Shown here: positions 25,779 through 32,729 of the stretch, one piece after another
How the letters are laid out: every line of letters begins with the position of its first letter
Position numbering within the stretch: the first letter of the stretch is position 1
NCBI GenBank assembly: GCA_023402075.1
Contig: JAEXCS010000018.1
Coordinates: forward strand, 1 to 51,167
Direction: 5' to 3'
Source: Bacillota bacterium
GTDB taxonomy: Bacteria; Bacillota; Clostridia; Oscillospirales; Oscillospiraceae
Length of the DNA stretch: 51,167 nucleotides
Notes under the pieces: model-generated
The model's database searches: none
The model's input: the letters and a program-made list of their open reading frames with translations, nothing else
What the model was told of the DNA's origin: nothing
Program-made: the position numbers and the translations under genes

Positions 25779-26468
25779 TTGATTCTGACATCCGATCAGG
25801 TCTGCTCCAGCCGCGTCGTGCTTGTCTGCGGGCATTACGGGACGGGGAAGACCGAGTTTGCCGTAAACTATGCGCTGGGGTTGGCCCATGAGGGGCACGC
25901 CGCCATGCTGGCGGACGTGGACATTGTGAACCCCTATTTCCGCTCCAGAGAGCGGAAAAAGCTTTTGGAGGGGGCTGGAATTCGCGTGATTTCCTCCTCT
26001 CAGGCGAGCAGCGACGCGGACGTGCCCGCCCTTCCGGCGGAGCTTTTGACGATTTTGGAAAACCGGGAAATCCGGGGCGTAATGGATGTGGGCGGCGACC
26101 CGGTGGGCGCACGGGTTTTGGCCCGGTTTCAGCCCAAAATTATTGCGGAGGATTACAATCTTCTCTTCGTGCTGAACGCCAACCGGCCCGAGGTGCGCAC
26201 GGCGGAGGCCGCCGTGGCCTATCTTCGCAGCATCGAGGTTGTGACGGGTCTTGTGTGCGGCGGCATTGTGAACAACACCCATCTGTGCGGCGAGACGACG
26301 CCCGAAGAGATTCTCAAGGGCGCGGAGCTTGCCGAAGCGGTTTCAAGGGAAACCGGCATACCCGTTGTGTGCCATGTGGCGGAGCGGCGCTTCACCGGCG
26401 AGGAAAGTCTTGCGGGCCTGAAGCTGTTTCCCATTGACATTTATATGAAAAAACCGTGGGAGCTGTAA
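25779..26468 (+). CDS. P-loop ATPase/GTPase of unknown function linked to 2-oxoacid:ferredoxin oxidoreductase
   Basis: 229 aa. A Walker A motif GHYGTGKT (about 18-25) is followed by a strand ending ADVDIVNPYFRSRE and VMDVGGDPVGARVLARF, where DVGGD resembles a Walker B of the MinD/CobQ type. An FVLNANRPEVRT strand and GGIVNNTHL also fit a P-loop nucleotide hydrolase. No membrane segment or signal peptide. The start is TTG 25779 after a GAGGGGG SD. First gene of the operon with ferredoxin and VOR subunits; the context suggests a role in cofactor insertion, assembly or regulation of that complex, but no function is established here. Confidence 0.75.
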   Translation: MILTSDQVCSSRVVLVCGHYGTGKTEFAVNYALGLAHEGHAAMLADVDIVNPYFRSRERKKLLEGAGIRVISSSQASSDADVPALPAELLTILENREIRGVMDVGGDPVGARVLARFQPKIIAEDYNLLFVLNANRPEVRTAEAAVAYLRSIEVVTGLVCGGIVNNTHLCGETTPEEILKGAELAEAVSRETGIPVVCHVAERRFTGEESLAGLKLFPIDIYMKKPWEL

Positions 26469-26497
26469 AAGGCTCCCAACAACATGAAGGGAGGCAA

Positions 26498-26719
26498 ATG
26501 AGTATCATGGCAGCAAGGGTAACATTTGACCGGGACCGGTGCAAGGGCTGTGAGCTGTGCGTTTCCGTATGTCCCAAGCACATCGTGGCGATTGATATGA
26601 ACGTCATCAACCGCAAAGGCTATCACCCCGCCGGGGTGGTGGACATGGCGGCATGCATCGCCTGCGCAAGCTGCGCGAAGATCTGTCCGGATTCCGTGAT
26701 TACCGTGGAAAAAATCTGA
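26498..26719 (+). CDS. 2x[4Fe-4S] ferredoxin, delta subunit of the 2-oxoacid oxidoreductase
   Basis: 73-aa electron-transfer subunit. Two clusters are coded by CKGCELCVSVCP and CIACASCAKICP. It takes electrons from the TPP/cluster core and passes them to free ferredoxin. ATG 26498 has GGGAGG 5 nt upstream; ATG 26507 is an alternative. It directly precedes the alpha subunit (19-nt gap), as in VOR/KOR operons. Confidence 0.9.
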   Translation: MSIMAARVTFDRDRCKGCELCVSVCPKHIVAIDMNVINRKGYHPAGVVDMAACIACASCAKICPDSVITVEKI

Positions 26720-26738
26720 CGAAGGAGGTTGAATTTTC

Positions 26739-27809
26739 GTGGGAAAAGAGCTTTGGAAAGGAAATGAAGCCATTGCAGAGGCCGCCATCCGCGCGGGCTG
26801 CGACTGCTTCTTTGGATACCCCATCACCCCGCAGAGTGAGATTCCGGAATATCTCTCTTTGCATATGCCGCAGCACGGCAAGGTATTTGTTCAGGCAGAG
26901 TCCGAGGTGGCCGCCATCAACATGGTGTATGGGGCAGCGGGCGCCGGAATGCGGGTTATGACCTCTTCGTCCTCTCCCGGAATTTCCCTGAAGCAGGAGG
27001 GAATTACATATCTTGCGGGCGCGGAGTTGCCCGCCGTGATTGTCAACTGTATGCGCGGCGGACCGGGGCTTGGAACAATTCAGCCCGGCCAGAGCGACTA
27101 TTTTCAGGCCACCCGCGGCGGCGGCAACGGCGACTATCGCACGGTGGTGCTGGCTCCCGCCAATATTCAGGAGGCTGTGGACATGGTGCAGGAGGCGTTT
27201 GACATCGCCGACCAGTACCGCAACCCCGTGCTGGTGCTGGCGGACGGCATGATCGGCCAGATGATGGAGCCGATTGAGTGGCGCGAGATTCCAAAGCGCC
27301 ATCTTGCGCCCAAGGACTGGGCCGCCACCGGCCGCAAGGGCCGCGCACACCATAACGTGATTAACTCCCTGTACATCGACCCCAACGAGTGCGACGATTT
27401 TAACGTGGCGCTTGCAAAGAAATATCAGGGCATTAAAGCAAACGAGGTCCGCTGGACGCACAAGGATGCGGAGGACGCCGAGCTTCTCATCACGGCTTAC
27501 GGTACGCCCGCCCGCATTGTCCTCACGGCGCTGGAGCAGCTTCGGGCCGAGGGGATTAAGGCTGGGCTGTTCCGCCCCATTTCTCTGTGGCCCTTCCCGG
27601 AGAAGGAGCTGCATGATTTGGCCCTTCGGAACAATGTGAAGGCGATTTTGGACGTGGAAATGAGCATCGACGGCCAGATGATCGAGGATGTGCGCCTGAG
27701 TGTGGAGGGCCGCAGGCCCATCTCCTATCTGGGCCACGCCGGCGGCGTCATCCCCACTGTGGAGGAAATCGTGGAAGCGGGCAAAAAGGCCCTGAAGGAG
27801 GCGAAGTAA
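26739..27809 (+). CDS. vorB: 2-oxoacid:ferredoxin oxidoreductase alpha subunit, VorB type
   Basis: Core subunit of a CoA-dependent oxidative decarboxylase, probably acting on branched-chain 2-oxoacids (3-methyl-2-oxobutanoate). 356 aa. N-terminal pyrimidine-binding domain with GNEAIAEAAIRAGCDCFFGY, PITPQSEIPEY and the conserved Glu in QAESEVAAINMVYGAA; then MTSSSSPGISLKQEG and RGGPGLGTIQPGQSDY, which fit VorB closely. GTG start after AAGGAGG. Substrate assignment rests on the family pattern and on the branched-chain aminotransferase next door; KorA remains possible. Confidence 0.85.
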   Translation: MGKELWKGNEAIAEAAIRAGCDCFFGYPITPQSEIPEYLSLHMPQHGKVFVQAESEVAAINMVYGAAGAGMRVMTSSSSPGISLKQEGITYLAGAELPAVIVNCMRGGPGLGTIQPGQSDYFQATRGGGNGDYRTVVLAPANIQEAVDMVQEAFDIADQYRNPVLVLADGMIGQMMEPIEWREIPKRHLAPKDWAATGRKGRAHHNVINSLYIDPNECDDFNVALAKKYQGIKANEVRWTHKDAEDAELLITAYGTPARIVLTALEQLRAEGIKAGLFRPISLWPFPEKELHDLALRNNVKAILDVEMSIDGQMIEDVRLSVEGRRPISYLGHAGGVIPTVEEIVEAGKKALKEAK

Positions 27810-27810
27810 C

Positions 27811-28560
27811 ATGGCGGTTGTCTATCAAAAATCCAAGGGACTGACGGACGTGGAGTTCCACTACTGCCCCGGCTGCACCCACGGCATCATTCACAAGCTG
27901 GTGGCCGAGACGATGGAGGAGATGGACCTGCTGGATACGGCCATCGGCGTGTGTCCCGTGGGCTGCTCTGTGTTTGCCTATAAATATTTCAGCTGCGACA
28001 TGCAGGAGGCCGCTCATGGACGCGCCCCTGCCGTTGCCACCGGCATCAAGCGCACCCATCCCCATCAGCCGGTGTTCACCTATCAGGGCGACGGGGATCT
28101 TGCCTCCATCGGCACGGCGGAAATTGTCCACGCCGCTATGCGGGGCGAGAAATTCACCACCATTTTCATCAATAACGCCATTTATGGCATGACCGGCGGC
28201 CAGATGGCCCCCACCACCCTCATCGGACAAAGAGCCACCACCTGCCCGCAGGGCCGCACCCGCGAGCAGGCCGGTATGCCCATCCGCATGGCGGAGATGC
28301 TCTCCACGCTGGACGGCTGCGTCTATGCCGAGCGGGTCTGCGCCACCGACATCCCCAACCTGAACAAAGCCAAAAAGGCCATCAAAAAGGCATTCCAGCT
28401 TCAAATGGAGGGAAAGGGCTTCACCTTTGTAGAGGTTTTGGCCACCTGCCCCACCAACTGGGGCATGACGCCGCTGAAGTCCATGGAGTGGCTGAAGGAA
28501 AACATGGTGCCTTATTATCCTCTGGGTGTGCTCAAGGATACCAGCGCGGAGGTGGAGTGA
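27811..28560 (+). CDS. 2-oxoacid:ferredoxin oxidoreductase beta subunit (TPP-binding)
   Basis: Binds thiamine diphosphate and the proximal cluster. 249 aa. Cysteines in YCPGCTHGIIHKLVAE and VCPVGCSVFAY; the TPP-Mg motif GDGDLASIGTAEIVHAA ending with NNAIYGMTGGQMAPTT. The ATG is 1 nt past the alpha stop, so it is tightly coupled. Typical VorA/KorB length. Confidence 0.9.
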   Translation: MAVVYQKSKGLTDVEFHYCPGCTHGIIHKLVAETMEEMDLLDTAIGVCPVGCSVFAYKYFSCDMQEAAHGRAPAVATGIKRTHPHQPVFTYQGDGDLASIGTAEIVHAAMRGEKFTTIFINNAIYGMTGGQMAPTTLIGQRATTCPQGRTREQAGMPIRMAEMLSTLDGCVYAERVCATDIPNLNKAKKAIKKAFQLQMEGKGFTFVEVLATCPTNWGMTPLKSMEWLKENMVPYYPLGVLKDTSAEVE

Positions 28561-28561
28561 G

Positions 28562-29098
28562 ATGAAAAAGGAAATTATTATTTCCGGTTTCGGCGGTCAG
28601 GGCGGCCTTGCCATTGGCAAGAATTTGGCGGAGGCCGGGATGGCTGAGGGGCTGAACGTGACATGGGCCCCGTCCTACGGGCCTGAGATGCGTGGTGGCA
28701 CGGCCAACTGCTCTGTGGTGCTGTCTGACCGGCCCGTGGGGTCTCCCGTGTTCAACCATCCCACAGAGCTGATTGCCATGAACGAGCCTTCCCTTGAAAA
28801 ATTCGAGGCAGGCGTTGTCCCCGGCGGGGCCGTGTTTGTCAACAGCTCCGTGGTCACCGATAAGGTGACCCGCGCGGATTTAAGCGCGTATTACATCCCC
28901 TGCGGAGAAATCGCCGATCAGGTGGGCAACGCCAAGGTGGGCAACATGGCCATGCTGGGCGCATATGTAGCCGCTACCAAGATTTTAAAGCCCGAGGCCA
29001 TCGAGGCTATGATTGAGGAGATGTTTACCGGAGCCAAGGCCAAGCTGGTTCCCCTGAACATCGAGGCGTTCCGCCGGGGTATGGCCTGCATCGGATAA
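28562..29098 (+). CDS. 2-oxoacid:ferredoxin oxidoreductase gamma subunit
   Basis: 178-aa subunit of the pyruvate/ketoisovalerate oxidoreductase catalytic-domain family, contributing to CoA binding. Signature N-terminus IIISGFGGQGGLAIGKNLAEA and SYGPEMRGGTANCSVVLSD. The start ATG is 1 nt after the beta stop, with its SD (GGAGGTGGAG) inside beta. Completes a delta-alpha-beta-gamma set. Confidence 0.92.
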   Translation: MKKEIIISGFGGQGGLAIGKNLAEAGMAEGLNVTWAPSYGPEMRGGTANCSVVLSDRPVGSPVFNHPTELIAMNEPSLEKFEAGVVPGGAVFVNSSVVTDKVTRADLSAYYIPCGEIADQVGNAKVGNMAMLGAYVAATKILKPEAIEAMIEEMFTGAKAKLVPLNIEAFRRGMACIG

Positions 29099-29120
29099 CG
29101 CTGATTGTCACAGGGAGAAC

Positions 29121-29157
29121 GTCCCCCTGCTGCCGGAAAACCGGCGGCAGGGCGGAC
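29121..29157 (+). terminator. GC-rich hairpin after the VOR-type operon
   Basis: CCCTGCTGCCGG and CCGGCGGCAGGG form a 12-bp stem with an AAAA loop, extended by GTCC/GGAC. There is no adjacent T-tract. A second weak hairpin (ACGGGC/GCCCGT) ends before CATTTT at about 29186. Probable transcript end or 3' stabiliser. Confidence 0.5.
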
Positions 29158-29196
29158 GGGCATCCCGCTCTGCGCCCGTTCTGTGCATTTTAACAG

Positions 29197-29225
29197 TTGA
29201 CTTTCCCCTGCCGGGAGCGTATAAA
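29197..29225 (+). promoter_or_regulatory. sigma-A promoter of the ilvE T-box transcript
   Basis: TTGACT, a 17-bp spacer, then TATAAA. The start is near 29232, about 310 nt before ilvE, matching a T-box leader. Confidence 0.75.
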
Positions 29226-29231
29226 TAATTT

Positions 29232-29501
29232 AATACGCAAAACGCGATGAACGGGAATTGCCGTCAGGACCGCCGCATTCAGAGAGCTGCCGCACGGTGC
29301 GAGGCAGCGGACGCGGCCTGATTGGTCTGGCCCGGAAGCGGCCCGCCCAACGAGATGTTTCTCCAGTAGGCGGCGACGGGGGCCTCCCGGTACAGGGGTA
29401 GTGCGCGGAAGCGTGCATAAGAGGCCGCGCTGCGGCAAAGAGAGTGGTACCACGGAAGTTTGGCTTTCGCCTCCCTGTTTTCAGGGGTGCGAGGGCCTTT
29501 T
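29232..29501 (+). promoter_or_regulatory. T-box leader (tRNA-sensing attenuator) of ilvE
   Basis: Senses uncharged tRNA and permits readthrough into ilvE. Visible landmarks: stem I apical AGAGAGCTGCC at 29281 with GGTGCGAGGCAGC at 29296; the T-box core AGAGTGGTACCACGG at 29441-29455 (canonical GTGGNACCRCG); and a competing terminator at 29462-29501 (GGCTTTCGCCTCCCTG, TTTT loop, CAGGGGTGCGAGGGCC, then TTTT). Folding stem I by eye places CTGATT in the 3' bulge, so ATT (Ile, 29321-29323) is the candidate specifier. That assignment is tentative. Confidence 0.87.
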
Positions 29502-29540
29502 GCTTTATCAGTTCAAAATAAAAGTAAGGGAGAATTTCAA

Positions 29541-30626
29541 ATGTTGAACATCAAGATCACGAAGACGACTTCCCCCAAAGCAAAGCCTGCCGACGAATCC
29601 AAGCTGGGCTTCGGAAAGACCTTTTCCGACCACATGTTTATTATGGACTACACCGAGGGTCAGGGCTGGCACGATGCCCGCATTGTGCCTTACGCGCCTC
29701 TCTCCCTGGACCCCTCTTCCGTGGTGTTCCACTATGCACAGGAGTGCTTTGAGGGCCTGAAGGCCTATCGTACCACCGAGGGCAAGATTCAGCTCTTCCG
29801 CCCGGACTGCAACGCCCGCCGTATGAACAACACGCAGGAGCGCCTGTGCATGCCCAGCATCCCCGAGGAGGACTTTGTGGAGGCCATCCGCGCGCTGGTG
29901 GAGGTTGAGAAGGACTGGGTTCCCCATTCTGAGGGCGCGTCGCTGTACATCCGTCCGTTCACCATTGCCACCATGCCCCAGCTGGGCGTCCACGCGTCCA
30001 CCACGTATCAGTTCATCATCATCTGCGCCCCCTCCGGCGCATATTACGCGGCAGGGCTGGCCCCCATCGACATTTATGTGGAGGACACCTATGTCCGCGC
30101 CTGCCCCGGCGGCACCGGCTTTACCAAGTGCGGCGGAAACTACGCCGTGTCTCTGCTTGCTGCCAAGGTGGCCGAGGAGCGGGGATACAGCCAGGTGCTG
30201 TGGCTGGATGGCGTGGAGCGCAAGTATGTTGAGGAAGTGGGCGCTATGAACATCTTCTTCAAGATTGACGGCAAGCTCTATACCGCCGAGGCGCAGGACA
30301 AGGACGGCACCGTGCTTCCCGGCGTCACCCGCCGCTCCATCATCGAACTTTTGAAGGACTGGGGCTATGAGGTTGTGGAGGGCAAGCTGGCCGTCGAAGA
30401 CCTGATGAAGGCCGCCCACGAGGGCAAGCTGGAAGAGGTGTTCGGCACGGGCACCGCCGCCGTCGTTTCTCCTGTTAAGAAGCTGGACTATGAGGATCAG
30501 TCAGCAAAGATCGGCCACGGCGAAATCGGACCTCTCACGCAGAAGCTGTACGACACCCTCACCGGCATCCAGTGGGGCAGAATCCCTGACACGAAGGGCT
30601 GGATCGTTCCGGTTTGCAACGCTTGA
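29541..30626 (+). CDS. ilvE: branched-chain amino acid aminotransferase
   Basis: PLP-dependent transamination of Leu/Ile/Val and their 2-oxoacids. 361 aa, the long group II BCAT type (MLNIKITKTTSPKAKP; YAQECFEGLKAYR). The PLP lysine is about Lys196 in GGTGFTKCGGNYA; YVEEVGAMNIFF and the C-terminal FGTGTAAVVSPV match the family. ATG 29541 follows GGGAGAA and avoids overlap with the T-box terminator. Its 2-oxoacid products are the presumed substrates of the upstream VOR-type complex. Confidence 0.95.
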   Translation: MLNIKITKTTSPKAKPADESKLGFGKTFSDHMFIMDYTEGQGWHDARIVPYAPLSLDPSSVVFHYAQECFEGLKAYRTTEGKIQLFRPDCNARRMNNTQERLCMPSIPEEDFVEAIRALVEVEKDWVPHSEGASLYIRPFTIATMPQLGVHASTTYQFIIICAPSGAYYAAGLAPIDIYVEDTYVRACPGGTGFTKCGGNYAVSLLAAKVAEERGYSQVLWLDGVERKYVEEVGAMNIFFKIDGKLYTAEAQDKDGTVLPGVTRRSIIELLKDWGYEVVEGKLAVEDLMKAAHEGKLEEVFGTGTAAVVSPVKKLDYEDQSAKIGHGEIGPLTQKLYDTLTGIQWGRIPDTKGWIVPVCNA

Positions 30627-30649
30627 TTTACGCCTGCGCTTTAAATGTT

Positions 30650-30677
30650 CCGCCCGGCTGCTTTTGCAGCCGGGCGG
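30650..30677. terminator. hairpin terminator between ilvE and fabG-like gene
   Basis: CCGCCCGGCTGC and GCAGCCGGGCGG form a 12-bp stem with a TTTT loop between convergent genes. The T-tracts on either side are weak (GGCATTT rightward, AACATTT leftward). Confidence 0.65.
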
Positions 30678-30704
30678 GGCATTTCGCAGCCGTAAAGCTG
30701 CCCT

Positions 30705-31442
30705 TCACCCGATAAAGCCGCCGTCCACCGTGAGAATCTGCCCGGTGATAAAAGCGGCTTCGCTTCCCGCCAGAAACGCCGCCGCCGCCGCCACGTCCTC
30801 CGGCGTGCCCAGACGGCCAAGGGGCGTCTGGGTGGCAAGGTCTGCCAGCGTCTCCGGGCCGAGGGTGCGGAGCATGTCCGTTTCGATGCAGCCGGGGGCT
30901 ACTGCGTTTACCCGGATGCCGGAGGGGGCCAGCTCCAGCGCCAGCGAGCGGGTAAGCCCGATCACGGCGGCCTTTGTGGCGGCATAAACCGTTTCGCAGG
31001 AGGCGCCTCGCAGGCCCCAGATAGAAGAAATGTTGACAATGCTGCCCCGTTTTTCATGAAGCATGTGGGGCAGGGCACGGCGGATGGCACTGCGCATTCC
31101 GCCTACATTTACGGCAAAAGTGCGGTTCCAGTTTTCATCGTCCGCATCCTGAAACAGGCCGCTGGGTGGGGAAATCCCCGCGTTGTTGATCAGCGTGCCT
31201 ACCGGTCCCAGTGCGGATTCTATGGCGTGGAACATCGCGTCCACCTCGCCGGAATCCGCCATGTCCGCGCCAAACGCGGCTGCGCTGCACCCGGCGCGGC
31301 GCAGCTCGTCCGCCAGCTGTTCGGCGGCTTGGCAGCTGCGGTGATAGTTGATCGCCACGTCATAGCCCTGCTGCCCAAGCTTTCGGGCAATCGCCTGCCC
31401 GATTCCCCGGCCCCCTCCTGTCACCAGCGCCACATTTGTCAT
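30705..31442 (-). CDS. SDR-family 3-oxoacyl-ACP reductase-like protein (FabG family)
   Basis: NAD(P)-dependent short-chain dehydrogenase, 245 aa. Cofactor motif TGGGRGIG (about 8-15), NNAG (87-90), and catalytic Ser139/140-Tyr153-Lys157 in the VYAATKAAVIG segment, ending with the usual ITGQILTVDGGFIG. ATG 31442 follows AAGGAGC. A longer open frame upstream would run back through the tRNA gene and is not used. It stands alone rather than in a fab operon, so the acyl-ACP substrate is uncertain. Confidence 0.85.
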   Translation of the reverse strand: MTNVALVTGGGRGIGQAIARKLGQQGYDVAINYHRSCQAAEQLADELRRAGCSAAAFGADMADSGEVDAMFHAIESALGPVGTLINNAGISPPSGLFQDADDENWNRTFAVNVGGMRSAIRRALPHMLHEKRGSIVNISSIWGLRGASCETVYAATKAAVIGLTRSLALELAPSGIRVNAVAPGCIETDMLRTLGPETLADLATQTPLGRLGTPEDVAAAAAFLAGSEAAFITGQILTVDGGFIG

Positions 31443-31669
31443 GTCTTTTCGCTCCTTTGCTCCTGCCCGTCCAGAGGGCAGGACTGTGGTTTGCGGTTGG
31501 ACGCGCTGAATCCTGAGGGTGTGCCGTCCTGTCCGCCTGCGGATATTATAAATGCTTTTTCCCAGGACTGCAACGGCCTTTTCAGCCGAATTGCTGCGCT
31601 TTAACGCTTTTTTCTGTTGAAACGGAGGGAGCGGAACCCGGCCGGGGCAAAATTGCGCCGGGCTTTCAA

Positions 31670-31698
31670 TTGACAGCGGGGCGGAAATCGGGTAAAAT
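31670..31698 (+). promoter_or_regulatory. sigma-A promoter of tRNA-Arg
   Basis: TTGACA, a 17-bp spacer, then TAAAAT, with the start about 25 nt before the mature tRNA 5' end. The rest of 31443-31669 shows no gene. Confidence 0.75.
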
Positions 31699-31730
31699 AA
31701 CAGGCGGTTCTGTTCCTTCGCACTCAATTT

Positions 31731-31807
31731 GTCTCCGTAGCTCAGCCGGATAGAGCATCCGCCTCCTAAGCGGAAGGCCGGCAGTTCGAATCTGCCCGGG
31801 GACGCCA
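31731..31807 (+). tRNA. tRNA-Arg (anticodon CCT)
   Basis: 77 nt with encoded CCA. Acceptor GTCTCCG pairs with CGGGGAC (one wobble). The anticodon stem TCCGC/GCGGA encloses CTCCTAA, giving anticodon CCT at 31765-31767 (codon AGG). The T-arm has the TTCGAAT loop. Followed at once by a terminator. Confidence 0.96.
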
Positions 31808-31847
31808 AAAGGCACAACTTTCCACCAAGGGAAAGCTGTGCCTTTCT
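31808..31847 (+). terminator. intrinsic terminator of tRNA-Arg
   Basis: AAAGGCACA...CTTTCC and GGGAAAG...TGTGCCTTT form a long hairpin beginning directly after the CCA and ending in CTTTCTTT. Confidence 0.85.
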
Positions 31848-31948
31848 TTACGCGTACAAGTATAATAATATGAATACATTATTCAAAAAATTATTTTTAT
31901 AATAGATAAACATTGAAATAGGTTAATATGAGAGGAGATGGCAAATAG

Positions 31949-32479
31949 ATGAGAACAAATATAAAACTTGCTATCTTATTTTCGTGCAGTGTCCTTGTAG
32001 GAGCATTACTATACGTCTTTATGCACGAATTAGGGCATACCATCGTAGCGATGGTATGCGGGGCGGAAATAACCGAGTTCAGTATTTTGGGGGCTCATAT
32101 GTCATATAGTGGCGGAGCCTTCAGTAAAGCCATGTTTTCGTTATTCCATGTTGCGGGAGTGCTATTTCCGATTATAGTGACACTGCCAATTATTATCTCT
32201 TATAAGCGGGGCAAGAAGAGCATCCTTTATCGCTGCTGTCATATGACGGTTTGTTTATGGGGGATTTCTCCTCTTTTGGCCTGGCTGATTGTACCTGTTG
32301 TTAGTATGGTAAGCTCCCCGCCGCAAGGAGATGACGTTGCAAAGTTTATCATGAGTTCGCAATGGCATCCCATGCTCGTATTTGCATGTGCGTTAGCCAT
32401 CTTAGCTGGAATGCTTGGACTTATCATTAAGAAGGGAATCATCCGGGAATTTAGCGCCATGCTAAAAGACTTTTCCTGA
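31949..32479 (+). CDS. small membrane protein with HExxH zinc-metalloprotease motif (M50-like)
   Basis: 176 aa with about four hydrophobic helices. HELGH at residues 26-30, at the end of the first helix, is the zinc-binding motif of M50-type intramembrane proteases. The second M50 motif (N/DxxPxxxLDG) is not apparent, so it may be a divergent M50B-like protein rather than a site-2 protease. SD GAGGAGA lies upstream. The gene and its flanks are clearly more AT-rich and use more A/T-ending codons than the surrounding genes. It lies just 3' of tRNA-Arg, which suggests acquisition by transfer. No known partner is adjacent. Confidence 0.7.
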   Translation: MRTNIKLAILFSCSVLVGALLYVFMHELGHTIVAMVCGAEITEFSILGAHMSYSGGAFSKAMFSLFHVAGVLFPIIVTLPIIISYKRGKKSILYRCCHMTVCLWGISPLLAWLIVPVVSMVSSPPQGDDVAKFIMSSQWHPMLVFACALAILAGMLGLIIKKGIIREFSAMLKDFS

Positions 32480-32569
32480 AAATTTTGAACATAGCCGATT
32501 TGACGACTGAATGACGAGATACACCAGCCGGGTGTGTGAAATCTTTCTTCCGCGGTGATTACATAAGCG

Positions 32570-32618
32570 CAGCCGAAAGCCTTGATTTATCAATGGCTTT
32601 CGGCTGTTTCTTTTTATA
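32570..32618 (+). terminator. intrinsic terminator after the M50-like gene
   Basis: AGCCGAAAGCCTTGAT and ATCAATGGCTTTCGGCT (one bulged base) form a long stem followed by GTTTCTTTTT. Confidence 0.8.
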
Positions 32619-32668
32619 TTGCCCGATTTGGTGGATGCGATTGTATTTTGCTGATAAAAAATTTGTTT

Positions 32669-32705
32669 AAAAGAGCACGCTCCCATCTGCGGGAGCGTGC
32701 TCTTT
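32669..32705 (-). terminator. intrinsic terminator of the sigma-54 activator gene
   Basis: AAAGAGCACGCTCCC and GGGAGCGTGCTCTTT form a 15-bp stem with a 6-nt loop, 25 nt past the leftward gene; TTTT then T-rich DNA follows leftward. Confidence 0.8.
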
Positions 32706-32729
32706 CAAATAAAAAAAGGACCTTTTGTA

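Noticed and set aside
31443..31817. N-terminal extension of the FabG-like protein through the tRNA-Arg gene
   Set aside because: The extension covers a tRNA and its promoter on the opposite strand; ATG 31442 has an SD and begins the Rossmann fold directly.
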